A DNA stretch of 64,000 nucleotides from Pseudomonas sp. A-RE-19. GTDB taxonomy: Bacteria > Pseudomonadota > Gammaproteobacteria > Pseudomonadales > Pseudomonadaceae. Positions 51,187 through 59,915 of this stretch are shown here, piece after piece (the first letter of the stretch is position 1; every line of letters begins with the position of its first letter). Both the position numbers and the translations under genes were made by a program. Where the stretch lies: NCBI RefSeq assembly GCF_019956555.1, contig NZ_JAHBDQ010000071.1, forward strand, positions 151,621-215,620, in the 5' to 3' direction. A model generated the notes under the pieces. That model was not told the origin of the DNA and searched no databases. It saw only the letters and a list, made by a program, of their open reading frames with translations.

Positions 51187-51825
51187 TCAAGCGGGGAAGG
51201 AGCGCTTGGGCAGGTAGGGTGGCAAGTACAACCCAAGATAAGCATCAAACACCCGCATCCCTTCTTCAGCCATGCGCGGCGTGATCTGCCCATGCTGTTG
51301 CACCGAGCGTGCATACACCCGATCGCCCAGCTCCATGGCCAGCGCAAACACATCGACATCACTGGGCAGTGTCGGCAGTTCGAAGTGGTGGTCGAACAGT
51401 TTGTGCATCAGGTCGCCAAGTTCGATGTCGTGCTGGCGGTCGGCCTGGGTGACTTCGGTCAGGCCGTGCTGGGCGAGGATCAGTTGCCGGGCAGCGGCGT
51501 CTTCGTCGTAGATGGCGAGCATGCGTTGTTCCACCAGCCGCGACAGGTCGCGCCAACCGCTCAGGGCATTGTGGTTGATGGGCGCTTGCAGGCACGCGCG
51601 GAACGCGGCGTGGACGTCGGCGGTCAGGGCTTCGAGCAAGGCCGGGACGCTGGCGAAAAAATGGTAGACGGAGGAGGGCGGAATCTCGGCGCGCTCGGCA
51701 ACACTGTAGATCGACAGACTGCCCACGCCCTCGGCGGCCAGCAACGTGCGGGCGGCATCGAGTATCGAATCGATCCGGGCCTGGCTGCGGGCGCGGGGTT
51801 TGCGAATGGTGGCGGTGCGCGTCAT
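51187..51825 (-). CDS. TetR-family transcriptional regulator
   Basis: A 212-residue regulator. The N-terminal helix-turn-helix is RIDSILDAARTLLAAEGVGS then YSVAERAEIPPSSVYHFF; the C-terminal helical part would bind a ligand. The ATG at 51825 has AGGAGA before it. It faces the end of the ssu operon but shares no promoter with it. No operator is evident, and its target is unknown. Confidence 0.87.
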   Translation of the reverse strand: MTRTATIRKPRARSQARIDSILDAARTLLAAEGVGSLSIYSVAERAEIPPSSVYHFFASVPALLEALTADVHAAFRACLQAPINHNALSGWRDLSRLVEQRMLAIYDEDAAARQLILAQHGLTEVTQADRQHDIELGDLMHKLFDHHFELPTLPSDVDVFALAMELGDRVYARSVQQHGQITPRMAEEGMRVFDAYLGLYLPPYLPKRSFPA

Positions 51826-51890
51826 TGAAGTCTCCTGCGGGGCAGCGGGCATTGTACGAGCAGGCATCTATGTTGTCTGCCAGGACGCCT

Positions 51891-51970
51891 TCGCGGGCAA
51901 GCCTCGCTCCTACAGGTCACATGTATCACCCTGTAGGAGCGAGCGGTGCGGCGATCCGACTTGCCCGCGA
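51891..51970. repeat. REP variant with an inserted segment
   Basis: The left arm is the usual TCGCGGGCAAGCCTCGCTCC. The right arm is interrupted: after TGTAGGAGCGAG come about 16 extra bases (CGGTGCGGCGATCCGA) before CTTGCCCGCGA. It lies between the promoter side of the TetR gene and the end of spuI. Confidence 0.75.
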
Positions 51971-51988
51971 TCCGCCGCAGGCGGCCAT

Positions 51989-52030
51989 AAAAAAACGCCG
52001 CAAGCTGTAAGGCCGACGGCGTTGTTTTTT
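51989..52030 (-). terminator. Terminator after spuI
   Basis: On the minus strand AACGCCG and CGGCGTT pair, followed by TTTTTTT, 12 bases past the spuI stop. Confidence 0.75.
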
Positions 52031-52041
52031 ACTGCAACCGC

Positions 52042-53418
52042 TTACACGGTATGCAGGTACCAGTTGTACTCGAGGTCGGAGATGGAGTGTTCGAACTCCT
52101 CCAGCTCGCTCTCTTTACAGGCGACGAAGATATCGATGTATTTCGGATCGATGTACTTGGCCATGACTTCGCTGTCATCCAGCTCGCGCAATGCATCACG
52201 CAGGTTGTTCGGCAGGCTTTGTTCGTTCTGCTCGTAGGAGTTGCCTTCCACGGGTGCGCCCGGCTCGATCTTGTTGGTCAGGCCGTGGTGCACGCCCGCC
52301 AAAACCGAAGCCATCAACAGATACGGGTTGGCATCGGCGCCGGCCACACGGTGTTCGATGCGCACGGCATCGGAGGAGCCGGTTGGTACGCGGATCGCCA
52401 CGGTGCGGTTATCCAGGCCCCAGCATGGCGAATTCGGCACGTAGAACTGTGCGCCGAAACGACGGTACGAGTTGACGTTCGGGCAGAGGAAAGCCATCTG
52501 CGCCGGCAGGGTCTCGAGCACACCGCCGATCGCGTGACGCAGTGCGGCGTTCTGCTCGGGATCCTCGCTGGCAAAAATGTTTTTGCCATCTTTATCAAGA
52601 ATCGAGATGTGGACGTGCAGACCGTTACCCGCCTGGCCTGGGTAAGGCTTGGCCATGAAGGTGGTGTCCATCTCATGGTCGTAGGCGATGTTTTTGATCA
52701 GGCGCTTGAGCAGGACCGCGTAGTCGCAGGCCTTGATCGGGTCGGCCACGTGGTGCAGGTTCACTTCGAACTGCGCCGGGGCACTTTCCTTGACGATCGC
52801 GTCGGCAGGGATGCCTTGCTCTTTCGCACCTTCCAGAATGTCCTGGAGGCAGTCGACGTATTCGTCGAGGTCGTCGATCAGGTAGACCTGGGTCGAATGC
52901 GGGCGTTTGCCGGAGATCGGCGAGCGCGGCGGTTGCGGGCGACCGTTCACGTTTTCCTGGTCGATCAGGTAGAACTCCAGTTCGAACGCGGCGCAGATGG
53001 TCAGGCCCATCTCATCGAACTTGGTCACCACTTGACGCAGGACTTCGCGCGGGTCGGCGAAGAAAGGTTCACCTTCGAGTTCGTGCATGGTCATTAACAG
53101 TTGCGCGGTCGGGCGCTTCTGCCAGGGCTCATTGCACAGGGTGTCGGGGATTGGATAGCAGATTCGGTCAGCATCGCCGATGTCCAGGCCCAGACCGGTG
53201 CTTTCCACCGTCGAGCCATTGATATCCAGAGCAAATAGAGAGGCCGGCAGGTTGATGCCTTTCTCGTAAACCTTGTGGAGGCTGGTGCGTTCGATGCGCT
53301 TGCCACGCACCACACCATTCATATCCGCAATCAGAAGGTCAACGTACAGAACCTCAGGATGTTCCTTAAGGAACGCGTTCGCTTCGTTAAGCTGAACGGC
53401 ACGCGGGGGTACCGACAT
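52042..53418 (-). CDS. spuI: Gamma-glutamylpolyamine synthetase (glutamine synthetase family)
   Basis: A 458-residue ligase of the glutamine synthetase family that joins glutamate to a polyamine. The beta-grasp N-terminus has LIADMNGVVRGKRIE. Metal and ATP sites are AAFELEFYLID, NGLHVHISILDKDG and VAGADANPYLL; EHRVAG lies in the Arg-rich loop. The lack of the adenylylation loop sets it apart from biosynthetic GlnA. It is transcribed away from spuA, and its closest kin in the window is spuB. A terminator follows. Confidence 0.88.
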   Translation of the reverse strand: MSVPPRAVQLNEANAFLKEHPEVLYVDLLIADMNGVVRGKRIERTSLHKVYEKGINLPASLFALDINGSTVESTGLGLDIGDADRICYPIPDTLCNEPWQKRPTAQLLMTMHELEGEPFFADPREVLRQVVTKFDEMGLTICAAFELEFYLIDQENVNGRPQPPRSPISGKRPHSTQVYLIDDLDEYVDCLQDILEGAKEQGIPADAIVKESAPAQFEVNLHHVADPIKACDYAVLLKRLIKNIAYDHEMDTTFMAKPYPGQAGNGLHVHISILDKDGKNIFASEDPEQNAALRHAIGGVLETLPAQMAFLCPNVNSYRRFGAQFYVPNSPCWGLDNRTVAIRVPTGSSDAVRIEHRVAGADANPYLLMASVLAGVHHGLTNKIEPGAPVEGNSYEQNEQSLPNNLRDALRELDDSEVMAKYIDPKYIDIFVACKESELEEFEHSISDLEYNWYLHTV

Positions 53419-53444
53419 GATGCAACACCTTTGTTGTTAAAAAT

Positions 53445-53457
53445 ATCAATCATTGAT
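53445..53457. promoter_or_regulatory. Perfect 13-bp palindrome before spuI
   Basis: ATCAATCATTGAT reads the same on both strands around the central base and lies 27-39 bases before the spuI start, inside the promoter or leader. It is a candidate operator for a polyamine-responsive regulator. Confidence 0.4.
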
Positions 53458-53696
53458 CTCTTCGGATTCCAGTCAACCCGAACGGCATGCCGAAGTCAAG
53501 CGAGGCCTTTTTTGCCCTAAAAAAGCACTCATGGGGCTTTTTTGAGGCACTTTGGGGCATTTTTTTGCCTTCAGTCGTCTTGGCGCCCGCGAGCTTGAGC
53601 GGGCCGTGTTGTATTTTTTACGGGGGTGTTGTGTAAAAAAATGAACAAGGCTAAGCTCGATTTAAACCCATAACAGCAATAATACCGGGGTGCTTG
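53458..53696. promoter_or_regulatory. spuI-spuA divergent control region with phased A/T tracts
   Basis: Runs of six or seven A or T are centred near 53510, 53521, 53540 and 53563, with spacings of 11, 19 and 22 bases, close to whole helical turns. Such spacing bends DNA. The region separates two divergent units of the same pathway. Confidence 0.35.
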
Positions 53697-54473
53697 ATGT
53701 CTCGCCTGCCGTTAATCGGCGTCACCGCCTGCTCAAAGCAGATCGGTCTGCATGCTTATCACATCAGTGGCGACAAATACGTTCGCGCCGTGGCTTCAGC
53801 TGCCAAGGGCCTGCCGTTGATTCTTCCATCCCTGGCGGATCTACTGGCGCCGTCCGATATTCTGGACGCTCTGGACGGCATTCTCTTTACAGGCTCTCCT
53901 TCCAATATAGAACCGTTTCACTATAAAGGCCCGGCCAGTGCGCCAGGGACTGCTCACGATTCTGCACGCGATGCCACCACTCTCCCGCTGATCCGCGCCG
54001 CTGTCGAGGCCGGCATTCCCGTGCTCGGCATCTGCCGCGGCTTCCAGGAAATGAATGTGGCATTCGGTGGCAGCCTGCATCAAAAAGTTCACGAAGCCGG
54101 TGCTTTCATGGATCACCGTGAAGACGACAGTCTGCCGCTGGAAGGGCAATACGCGCCAAGTCACCCGGTGCATGTCCAGGCGGGCGGCGTATTGGCCGGG
54201 CTGGGCCTGGCGAGCGAGATTCAAGTCAATTCTATTCATGGTCAGGGCGTTGACCGTCTGGCGCCGGGCCTTCGCGTAGAGGCTTTGGCCCCAGACGGTT
54301 TGATCGAAGCTGTCTCAGTCAATGGCGGCAAGGCTTTTGCTCTGGGAGTTCAATGGCATCCCGAATGGCAGGTAAGCTCTAACCCTGACTACCTTGCGAT
54401 CTTTCAGGCATTTGGCGATGCCTGCCGCAAGCGCGCACTACAACGCGACGCCGATGCGTCAAACAACGCCTGA
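53697..54473 (+). CDS. spuA: Gamma-glutamyl-GABA hydrolase (class I glutamine amidotransferase)
   Basis: A 258-residue hydrolase of the PuuD type that frees GABA from its gamma-glutamyl form. The nucleophile Cys is in VLGICRGFQEMNVAFGG, and the His-Glu pair is in LGVQWHPEWQ. DGILFTGSPSNIEPFHY is the family loop. The ATG at 53697 has CGGGGTG before it. It heads the spuABCDEFGH run. Confidence 0.92.
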   Translation: MSRLPLIGVTACSKQIGLHAYHISGDKYVRAVASAAKGLPLILPSLADLLAPSDILDALDGILFTGSPSNIEPFHYKGPASAPGTAHDSARDATTLPLIRAAVEAGIPVLGICRGFQEMNVAFGGSLHQKVHEAGAFMDHREDDSLPLEGQYAPSHPVHVQAGGVLAGLGLASEIQVNSIHGQGVDRLAPGLRVEALAPDGLIEAVSVNGGKAFALGVQWHPEWQVSSNPDYLAIFQAFGDACRKRALQRDADASNNA

Positions 54474-54510
54474 CTTATAGAAGTCAGGAAACTCAGCCTA
54501 AGAGGCATTT

Positions 54511-55869
54511 ATGAGTAACAACCTCGACCAGCTCACTGATTGGTTGAAAGACCACAAGATCACAGAAGTCGAATGCATGATTGGCGACCTGACCGGCATC
54601 ACCCGGGGCAAGATCTCGCCGACCAACAAGTTCATTGCCGAAAAAGGCATGCGCCTGCCCGAAAGCGTTCTGTTGCAGACCGTCACCGGCGACTATGTCG
54701 AAGACGACATCTATTACGAACTGCTCGACCCGGCCGACATCGACATGATCTGTCGTCCCGACCATAACGCCGTATTTCTGGTGCCCTGGGCCATCGAGCC
54801 CACCGCACAGGTGATCCACGACACCTATGACAAGCAGGGCAACCCGATTGAGTTGTCACCGCGCAACGTGCTCAAGAAAGTCCTGAAACTCTATGCCGAC
54901 AAGGGCTGGCAGCCGATTGTGGCGCCGGAAATGGAGTTTTACCTGACCAAGCGCTGCGAAGACCCGGACTTCCCGTTGCAACCGCCGGTTGGCCGTTCCG
55001 GTCGTCCGGAAACCGGTCGCCAGTCCTTCTCCATTGAAGCGGCGAACGAATTCGACCCGTTGTTCGAAGATGTCTATGACTGGTGCGAATTGCAGGAATT
55101 GGACCTCGATACGCTGATCCACGAGGACGGCACCGCTCAGATGGAAATCAACTTCCGTCATGGCGATGCCTTATCCCTGGCCGACCAGATTCTGGTGTTC
55201 AAGCGCACCATGCGCGAAGCCGCGCTCAAGCACAACGTGGCCGCCACCTTCATGGCCAAACCCATGACCGGTGAGCCGGGCAGTGCGATGCACCTGCACC
55301 AGAGCATCGTCGACATCGAGACGGGCAAGAGCGTCTTCTCCAATGAAGACGGGACCATGAGCCAGCTGTTTCTGAACCACATCGGCGGTCTGCAGAAATT
55401 CATTCCTGAATTGCTGCCGCTGTTTGCGCCGAACGTGAACTCGTTCCGCCGCTTCCTGCCGGACACGTCTGCACCGGTGAACGTGGAGTGGGGCGAAGAG
55501 AATCGCACCGTGGGCCTGCGAGTGCCGGATGCCGGGCCGCAAAACCGTCGGGTGGAAAACCGCCTGCCGGGCGCCGATGCCAACCCGTACCTGGCGATTG
55601 CCGCGAGCCTGCTCTGCGGTTACATCGGCATGGTCGAAGGCCTCAACCCGAGCGCGCCGGTAGTGGGTCGTGGCTATGAACGCCGCAACCTGCGCCTGCC
55701 GCTGACCATCGAAGACGCACTGGAACGCATGGAAAACAGCGCGACTATCGAGAAATACCTGGGCAAGAAATTCATCACTGGCTACGTCGCGGTCAAGCGG
55801 GCCGAGCATGAAAACTTCAAGCGCGTGATCAGTTCGTGGGAGCGGGAATTCCTGCTCTTCGCCGTCTGA
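54511..55869 (+). CDS. spuB: Gamma-glutamylputrescine synthetase (glutamine synthetase family)
   Basis: A 452-residue ligase, paralogue of SpuI on the other side. MIGDLTGITRGKISP and APEMEFYLTKRCED are the N-terminal and metal-site stretches; MHLHQSIVDIETG holds a catalytic His, and RLPGADANPYLAIAASLLC the ATP side. It starts the gamma-glutamylation route by which putrescine is broken down to GABA. It lies 37 bases after spuA and before the aminotransferase spuC. Confidence 0.93.
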   Translation: MSNNLDQLTDWLKDHKITEVECMIGDLTGITRGKISPTNKFIAEKGMRLPESVLLQTVTGDYVEDDIYYELLDPADIDMICRPDHNAVFLVPWAIEPTAQVIHDTYDKQGNPIELSPRNVLKKVLKLYADKGWQPIVAPEMEFYLTKRCEDPDFPLQPPVGRSGRPETGRQSFSIEAANEFDPLFEDVYDWCELQELDLDTLIHEDGTAQMEINFRHGDALSLADQILVFKRTMREAALKHNVAATFMAKPMTGEPGSAMHLHQSIVDIETGKSVFSNEDGTMSQLFLNHIGGLQKFIPELLPLFAPNVNSFRRFLPDTSAPVNVEWGEENRTVGLRVPDAGPQNRRVENRLPGADANPYLAIAASLLCGYIGMVEGLNPSAPVVGRGYERRNLRLPLTIEDALERMENSATIEKYLGKKFITGYVAVKRAEHENFKRVISSWEREFLLFAV

Positions 55870-55926
55870 TGCGCCGGGCGCGATGGATCCTCATCGCGCT
55901 GTCACCGGAATCCAAGGAGAATTCGC

Positions 55927-57291
55927 ATGACCAGCAACAACCCGCAAACCCGTGAATGGCAAGCCCTGAGCAGTGATCACCACCTGGCCCCGTTCAGCGA
56001 TTTCAAGCAGCTGAAAGAGAAAGGCCCGCGCATCATCACCAACGCCAAGGGCGTGTACCTCTGGGACAGCGAAGGCAACAAGATCCTCGACGGCATGGCC
56101 GGCCTGTGGTGCGTCGCGATCGGTTACGGTCGCGATGAACTGGCCGACGCCGCCAGCAAGCAGATGCGCGAACTGCCTTATTACAACCTGTTCTTCCAGA
56201 CCGCTCACCCACCGGTGCTGGAGCTGGCCAAAGCCATCGCCGACATCGCGCCGCAAGGCATGAACCACGTGTTCTTCACCGGCTCCGGCTCCGAAGGCAA
56301 CGACACCATGCTGCGTATGGTCCGCCACTACTGGGCGATCAAGGGCCAGCCGAAGAAGAAAGTCATCATCAGCCGCAAGAACGGTTATCACGGTTCCACC
56401 GTGGCCGGCGCGAGCCTGGGTGGCATGACGTATATGCACGAGCAGGGCGACTTGCCGATTCCGGGTATCGTCCACATCGCCCAGCCGTACTGGTTCGGCG
56501 AAGGCGGTGACATGACCCCGAACGAGTTCGGTATCTGGGCGGCCAATCAGCTGGAAGAGAAGATTCTGGAGGTCGGCGTCGACAACGTCGGTGCCTTTAT
56601 CGCCGAGCCGATCCAGGGCGCTGGCGGCGTGATCATTCCGCCAGACAGCTACTGGCCGCGCATCAAGGAAATCCTCGCCAAGTACGACATTCTGTTCGTG
56701 GCCGATGAAGTCATCTGCGGTTTCGGCCGTACCGGCGAGTGGTTCGGCAGCGATTACTACGACCTCAAACCCGACATGATGACCATCGCCAAGGGCCTGA
56801 CATCCGGCTACATCCCGATGGGTGGCCTGATCGTGCGTGACGAAGTGGTCGACGTGCTCAATGAGGGTGGCGATTTCAACCACGGTTTCACCTATTCCGG
56901 GCACCCGGTGGCCGCTGCAGTGGCGCTGGAAAACATCCGCATCCTGCGCGAAGAAAAAATTATCGAGCGCGTTCATGCAGAAACGGCACCCTATTTGCAA
57001 AAGCGTCTACGGGAACTGAGCGATCACCCGTTGGTGGGGGAAGTGCGTGGGGTCGGTCTGTTGGGGGCCATCGAACTGGTTCAGGACAAGGCCACCCGTA
57101 AACGTTACGAAGGCAAGGGCGTTGGCATGATTTGCCGCACCTTCTGCTTCGACAACGGCCTGATCATGCGCGCGGTGGGCGACACCATGATCATTGCTCC
57201 GCCACTGGTGATTACACCGGCTGAAATCGATGAGCTGGTAACAAAAGCACGCAAGTGCCTGGACCTGACCCTGAGTGCGTTACAGGGCTAA
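55927..57291 (+). CDS. spuC: Putrescine/polyamine aminotransferase
   Basis: A 454-residue class III PLP aminotransferase. DGMAGLWCVAIGYG opens the fold, GSGSEGNDTMLRMVRHYW binds the phosphate, and the Schiff-base Lys lies in MMTIAKGLTSGYIPMGG near residue 290. ADEVICGFGRTGEWFG has the ring Asp. It removes the amino group of putrescine or related amines with pyruvate as acceptor. AAGGAG precedes the ATG. Confidence 0.94.
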   Translation: MTSNNPQTREWQALSSDHHLAPFSDFKQLKEKGPRIITNAKGVYLWDSEGNKILDGMAGLWCVAIGYGRDELADAASKQMRELPYYNLFFQTAHPPVLELAKAIADIAPQGMNHVFFTGSGSEGNDTMLRMVRHYWAIKGQPKKKVIISRKNGYHGSTVAGASLGGMTYMHEQGDLPIPGIVHIAQPYWFGEGGDMTPNEFGIWAANQLEEKILEVGVDNVGAFIAEPIQGAGGVIIPPDSYWPRIKEILAKYDILFVADEVICGFGRTGEWFGSDYYDLKPDMMTIAKGLTSGYIPMGGLIVRDEVVDVLNEGGDFNHGFTYSGHPVAAAVALENIRILREEKIIERVHAETAPYLQKRLRELSDHPLVGEVRGVGLLGAIELVQDKATRKRYEGKGVGMICRTFCFDNGLIMRAVGDTMIIAPPLVITPAEIDELVTKARKCLDLTLSALQG

Positions 57292-57458
57292 GTGCTAGGC
57301 TCTGAGCGAGGTGCGAAGTGTGCACTTCGCTCAGTGCAAACAAAGGATGGGGCTTTCCTTGAAAGCCTGCCTTGGATCTTGCCAGACTAACGGTTGTTCG
57401 GATGCCCAGTAACAGGCCGCTGAGCACGTGGTTAAAAAGAAAAATTGGAGCATTACCC

Positions 57459-58568
57459 ATGAAGGCATTAGGTATGAAGATAGCTGGCAAGACCCTCCTC
57501 GCCATGTCCCTGATGGGCGTGATGGCGGGCGCCGTTCAGGCTGACGATAAAGTGTTGCACGTATACAACTGGTCCGATTACATCGCACCGGACACCATCG
57601 CGAACTTCGAGAAAGAGTCCGGGATCAAGGTGGTGTACGACGTTTTCGACAGCAACGAAACCCTGGAGGCCAAGTTGCTGGCAGGCAAGTCCGGCTACGA
57701 CGTCGTCGTGCCGTCGAACAACTTTCTTGCCAAGCAAATCAAGGCCGGGGTTTATCGGGAGCTGGACAAGTCCAAGCTGTCCAACTACGGCAACCTGAAC
57801 AAGTCGCTGCTTAAAGCGGTTTCCGTCAGCGACCCGGACAACAAACATGCCTTCCCTTACATGTGGGGCTCGATCGGTATCGGTTACAACCCCGAGAAGG
57901 TCAAGGCCGCGCTGGGCGTCGACACAATCGATTCCTGGGACACCCTGTTCAAGCCCGAGAACATCGCCAAGCTCAAGGGCTGCGGTGTGAGCTTCCTCGA
58001 TTCGCCTACCGAAATGCTGCCGGTCGCCCTGCATTACCTGGGTCTGCCAACCGACAGCCAGAAGAAGGAAGACATCAAGAAAGCCGAAGAGCTGTTCCTC
58101 AAGATCCGTCCTTCTGTGACCTACTTCCACTCGTCCAAGTACATCTCGGACCTGGCCAACGGCAACATCTGCGTAGCCGTTGGTTATTCGGGTGACGTGC
58201 AGCAAGCCAAATCCCGTGCCGCCGAAGCCGGGGACAAGGTGAAAGTCAGCTACGCCATTCCTAAAGAAGGCGCGGGCAGCTTCTACGACATGGTCGCTAT
58301 CCCCAAGGATGCGGAAAACGTCGAGGGTGCCTACAAGTTCATGAACTACCTGCTGCAGCCAAAAGTGATGGCTGATATCACCAACGCCGTGCGTTTCCCT
58401 AACGGTAACGCCGAAGCAACCCAGTACGTGAGCAAGGACATCACTTCGGACCCGGGCATCTATCCGACTCCCGACGTGCAGGCCAAGTTGTATGCGATCG
58501 CTGATTTGCCAGCCGCAACTCAACGTGACCTGACCCGCAGCTGGACCAAGATCAAATCCGGTAAATAA
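57459..58568 (+). CDS. spuD: Polyamine-binding protein, PotF-like
   Basis: A 369-residue periplasmic binding protein. The signal peptide ends near VQA at residue 27, and the mature protein starts DDKVLHVYNWSDYIAP, as in PotF. Aromatic and acidic ligand residues are seen in VYNWSDYIA, DVFDSNETLEAKL and the C-terminal half. In P. aeruginosa SpuD favours putrescine. The ATG at 57459 has TTGGAG before it. It is about 60% like SpuE by eye, so the pair arose by duplication. Confidence 0.92.
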   Translation: MKALGMKIAGKTLLAMSLMGVMAGAVQADDKVLHVYNWSDYIAPDTIANFEKESGIKVVYDVFDSNETLEAKLLAGKSGYDVVVPSNNFLAKQIKAGVYRELDKSKLSNYGNLNKSLLKAVSVSDPDNKHAFPYMWGSIGIGYNPEKVKAALGVDTIDSWDTLFKPENIAKLKGCGVSFLDSPTEMLPVALHYLGLPTDSQKKEDIKKAEELFLKIRPSVTYFHSSKYISDLANGNICVAVGYSGDVQQAKSRAAEAGDKVKVSYAIPKEGAGSFYDMVAIPKDAENVEGAYKFMNYLLQPKVMADITNAVRFPNGNAEATQYVSKDITSDPGIYPTPDVQAKLYAIADLPAATQRDLTRSWTKIKSGK

Positions 58569-58586
58569 GCCGATTTGAGGCAACCC

Positions 58587-58621
58587 CCTGTTGCCGTCGT
58601 CTGCGCGATGGCGGCAACAGG
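58587..58621 (+). promoter_or_regulatory. Stem-loop between spuD and spuE
   Basis: CCTGTTGCCGTC and GATGGCGGCAACAGG pair over 12 bases just after spuD. No T run follows at once, so it is more likely to slow read-through or protect the spuD message than to end transcription fully. The two binding proteins may thus be made in unequal amounts. Confidence 0.55.
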
Positions 58622-58756
58622 AATAATTAAATGACAGAAAGTTTTGCTGGAACGGTTTTTCGAGGGTAAGTTGCGCGCCGGTTTTGTTGCCAGGCAGCCA
58701 TGGCTGTCATGTAGCGCGGGGCAACTTGGGCCCAACTCATTTTAGAGGACCTGCAC

Positions 58757-59854
58757 TTGCCTATTTTTTCTTTGTTGCGCAATGCCCTGTTGGTCGGCGC
58801 CGGGCTGACACTTGCCGTCAGTGTTCAGGCTGCCAGCACGGTGCATGTTTATAATTGGTCGGACTATATCGGTGAAACCACCCTGGTCGACTTCCAGAAA
58901 GAAACCGGCATCAAGCCGGTGTATGACGTATTCGATTCCAACGAAACCCTGGAAGGCAAGTTGTTGGCCGGGCGTACCGGTTATGACGTGGTCGTGCCGT
59001 CCAACCACTTTCTTGGCAAGCAGATCAAGGCCGGCGCTTTCCAGAAGCTCGACAAGTCGAAGCTGACCAACTATTCCAATCTCGATCCGGTGCTGCTCAA
59101 GCGCCTGGAGCAGAACGATCCGGGCAACCAGTACGCCGTGCCGTATCTGTGGGGCACCAACGGCATCGGTTACAACGTCGACAAGGTCAAGGCGGTGCTG
59201 GGCCTCGACAAGATCGATTCCTGGGATGTGGTGTTCGAGCCGCAGAACATCAAGAAACTGCACAGCTGTGGCGTGGCGTTCCTCGACTCCGCCGATGAAA
59301 TGATGCCGACGGTCCTCAACTACATGGGCCTGAACGCCAACAGCACCAACCCTGAAGACTACAAAAAGGCTGAAGCCAAGTTGCTGGCGGTACGGCCTTA
59401 CGTGACGTACTTCCACTCATCCAAATACATCGCAGACCTGGCCAATGGTGACATCTGCGTGGCGATCGGTTTCTCCGGCGATATGTTCCAGGCCAAGGCC
59501 CGCGCGGCTGAAGCCGGCAAAGGCATGAACATCGCCTACGCGATTCCGAAAGAGGGCGGTGCGCTCTGGTTCGACATGCTGGCGATCCCCAAGGATGCCG
59601 CCAACGCCAAGGAAGCCCATGCCTTCATCAACTATTTGCTCAAACCCGAGGTGATCGCCCAGGTCAGCGATTCCGTAGGCTACGCCAACCCGAACCCCGG
59701 GTCGGACAAACTGATGGAACAGTCCATACGCACCGACGCATCGGTCTATCCACCGCAAGCGGTCCTCGACAAGACGTACGTATCCATCGAGTTGCCACCG
59801 AACATTCAACGTTTGATGACGCGCAGCTGGACCAAGGTCAAGTCGGGCAAATAG
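58757..59854 (+). CDS. spuE: Polyamine-binding protein, spermidine type
   Basis: A 365-residue periplasmic binding protein, paralogue of SpuD. The signal peptide covers residues 1-23 (LLRNALLVGAGLTLAVSVQA), then ASTVHVYNWSDYIGETTL. In P. aeruginosa SpuE binds spermidine. It starts with TTG at 58757, supported by AGAGGA 7 bases before it; no in-frame ATG gives a whole signal peptide. It shares the transporter SpuFGH with SpuD. Confidence 0.9.
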   Translation: MPIFSLLRNALLVGAGLTLAVSVQAASTVHVYNWSDYIGETTLVDFQKETGIKPVYDVFDSNETLEGKLLAGRTGYDVVVPSNHFLGKQIKAGAFQKLDKSKLTNYSNLDPVLLKRLEQNDPGNQYAVPYLWGTNGIGYNVDKVKAVLGLDKIDSWDVVFEPQNIKKLHSCGVAFLDSADEMMPTVLNYMGLNANSTNPEDYKKAEAKLLAVRPYVTYFHSSKYIADLANGDICVAIGFSGDMFQAKARAAEAGKGMNIAYAIPKEGGALWFDMLAIPKDAANAKEAHAFINYLLKPEVIAQVSDSVGYANPNPGSDKLMEQSIRTDASVYPPQAVLDKTYVSIELPPNIQRLMTRSWTKVKSGK

Positions 59855-59915
59855 CTTCAAACTATCCAGGTTCGCCACGTTGAGCGAACTGCAAATTCTG
59901 TTGGGAGTTTCGTAA

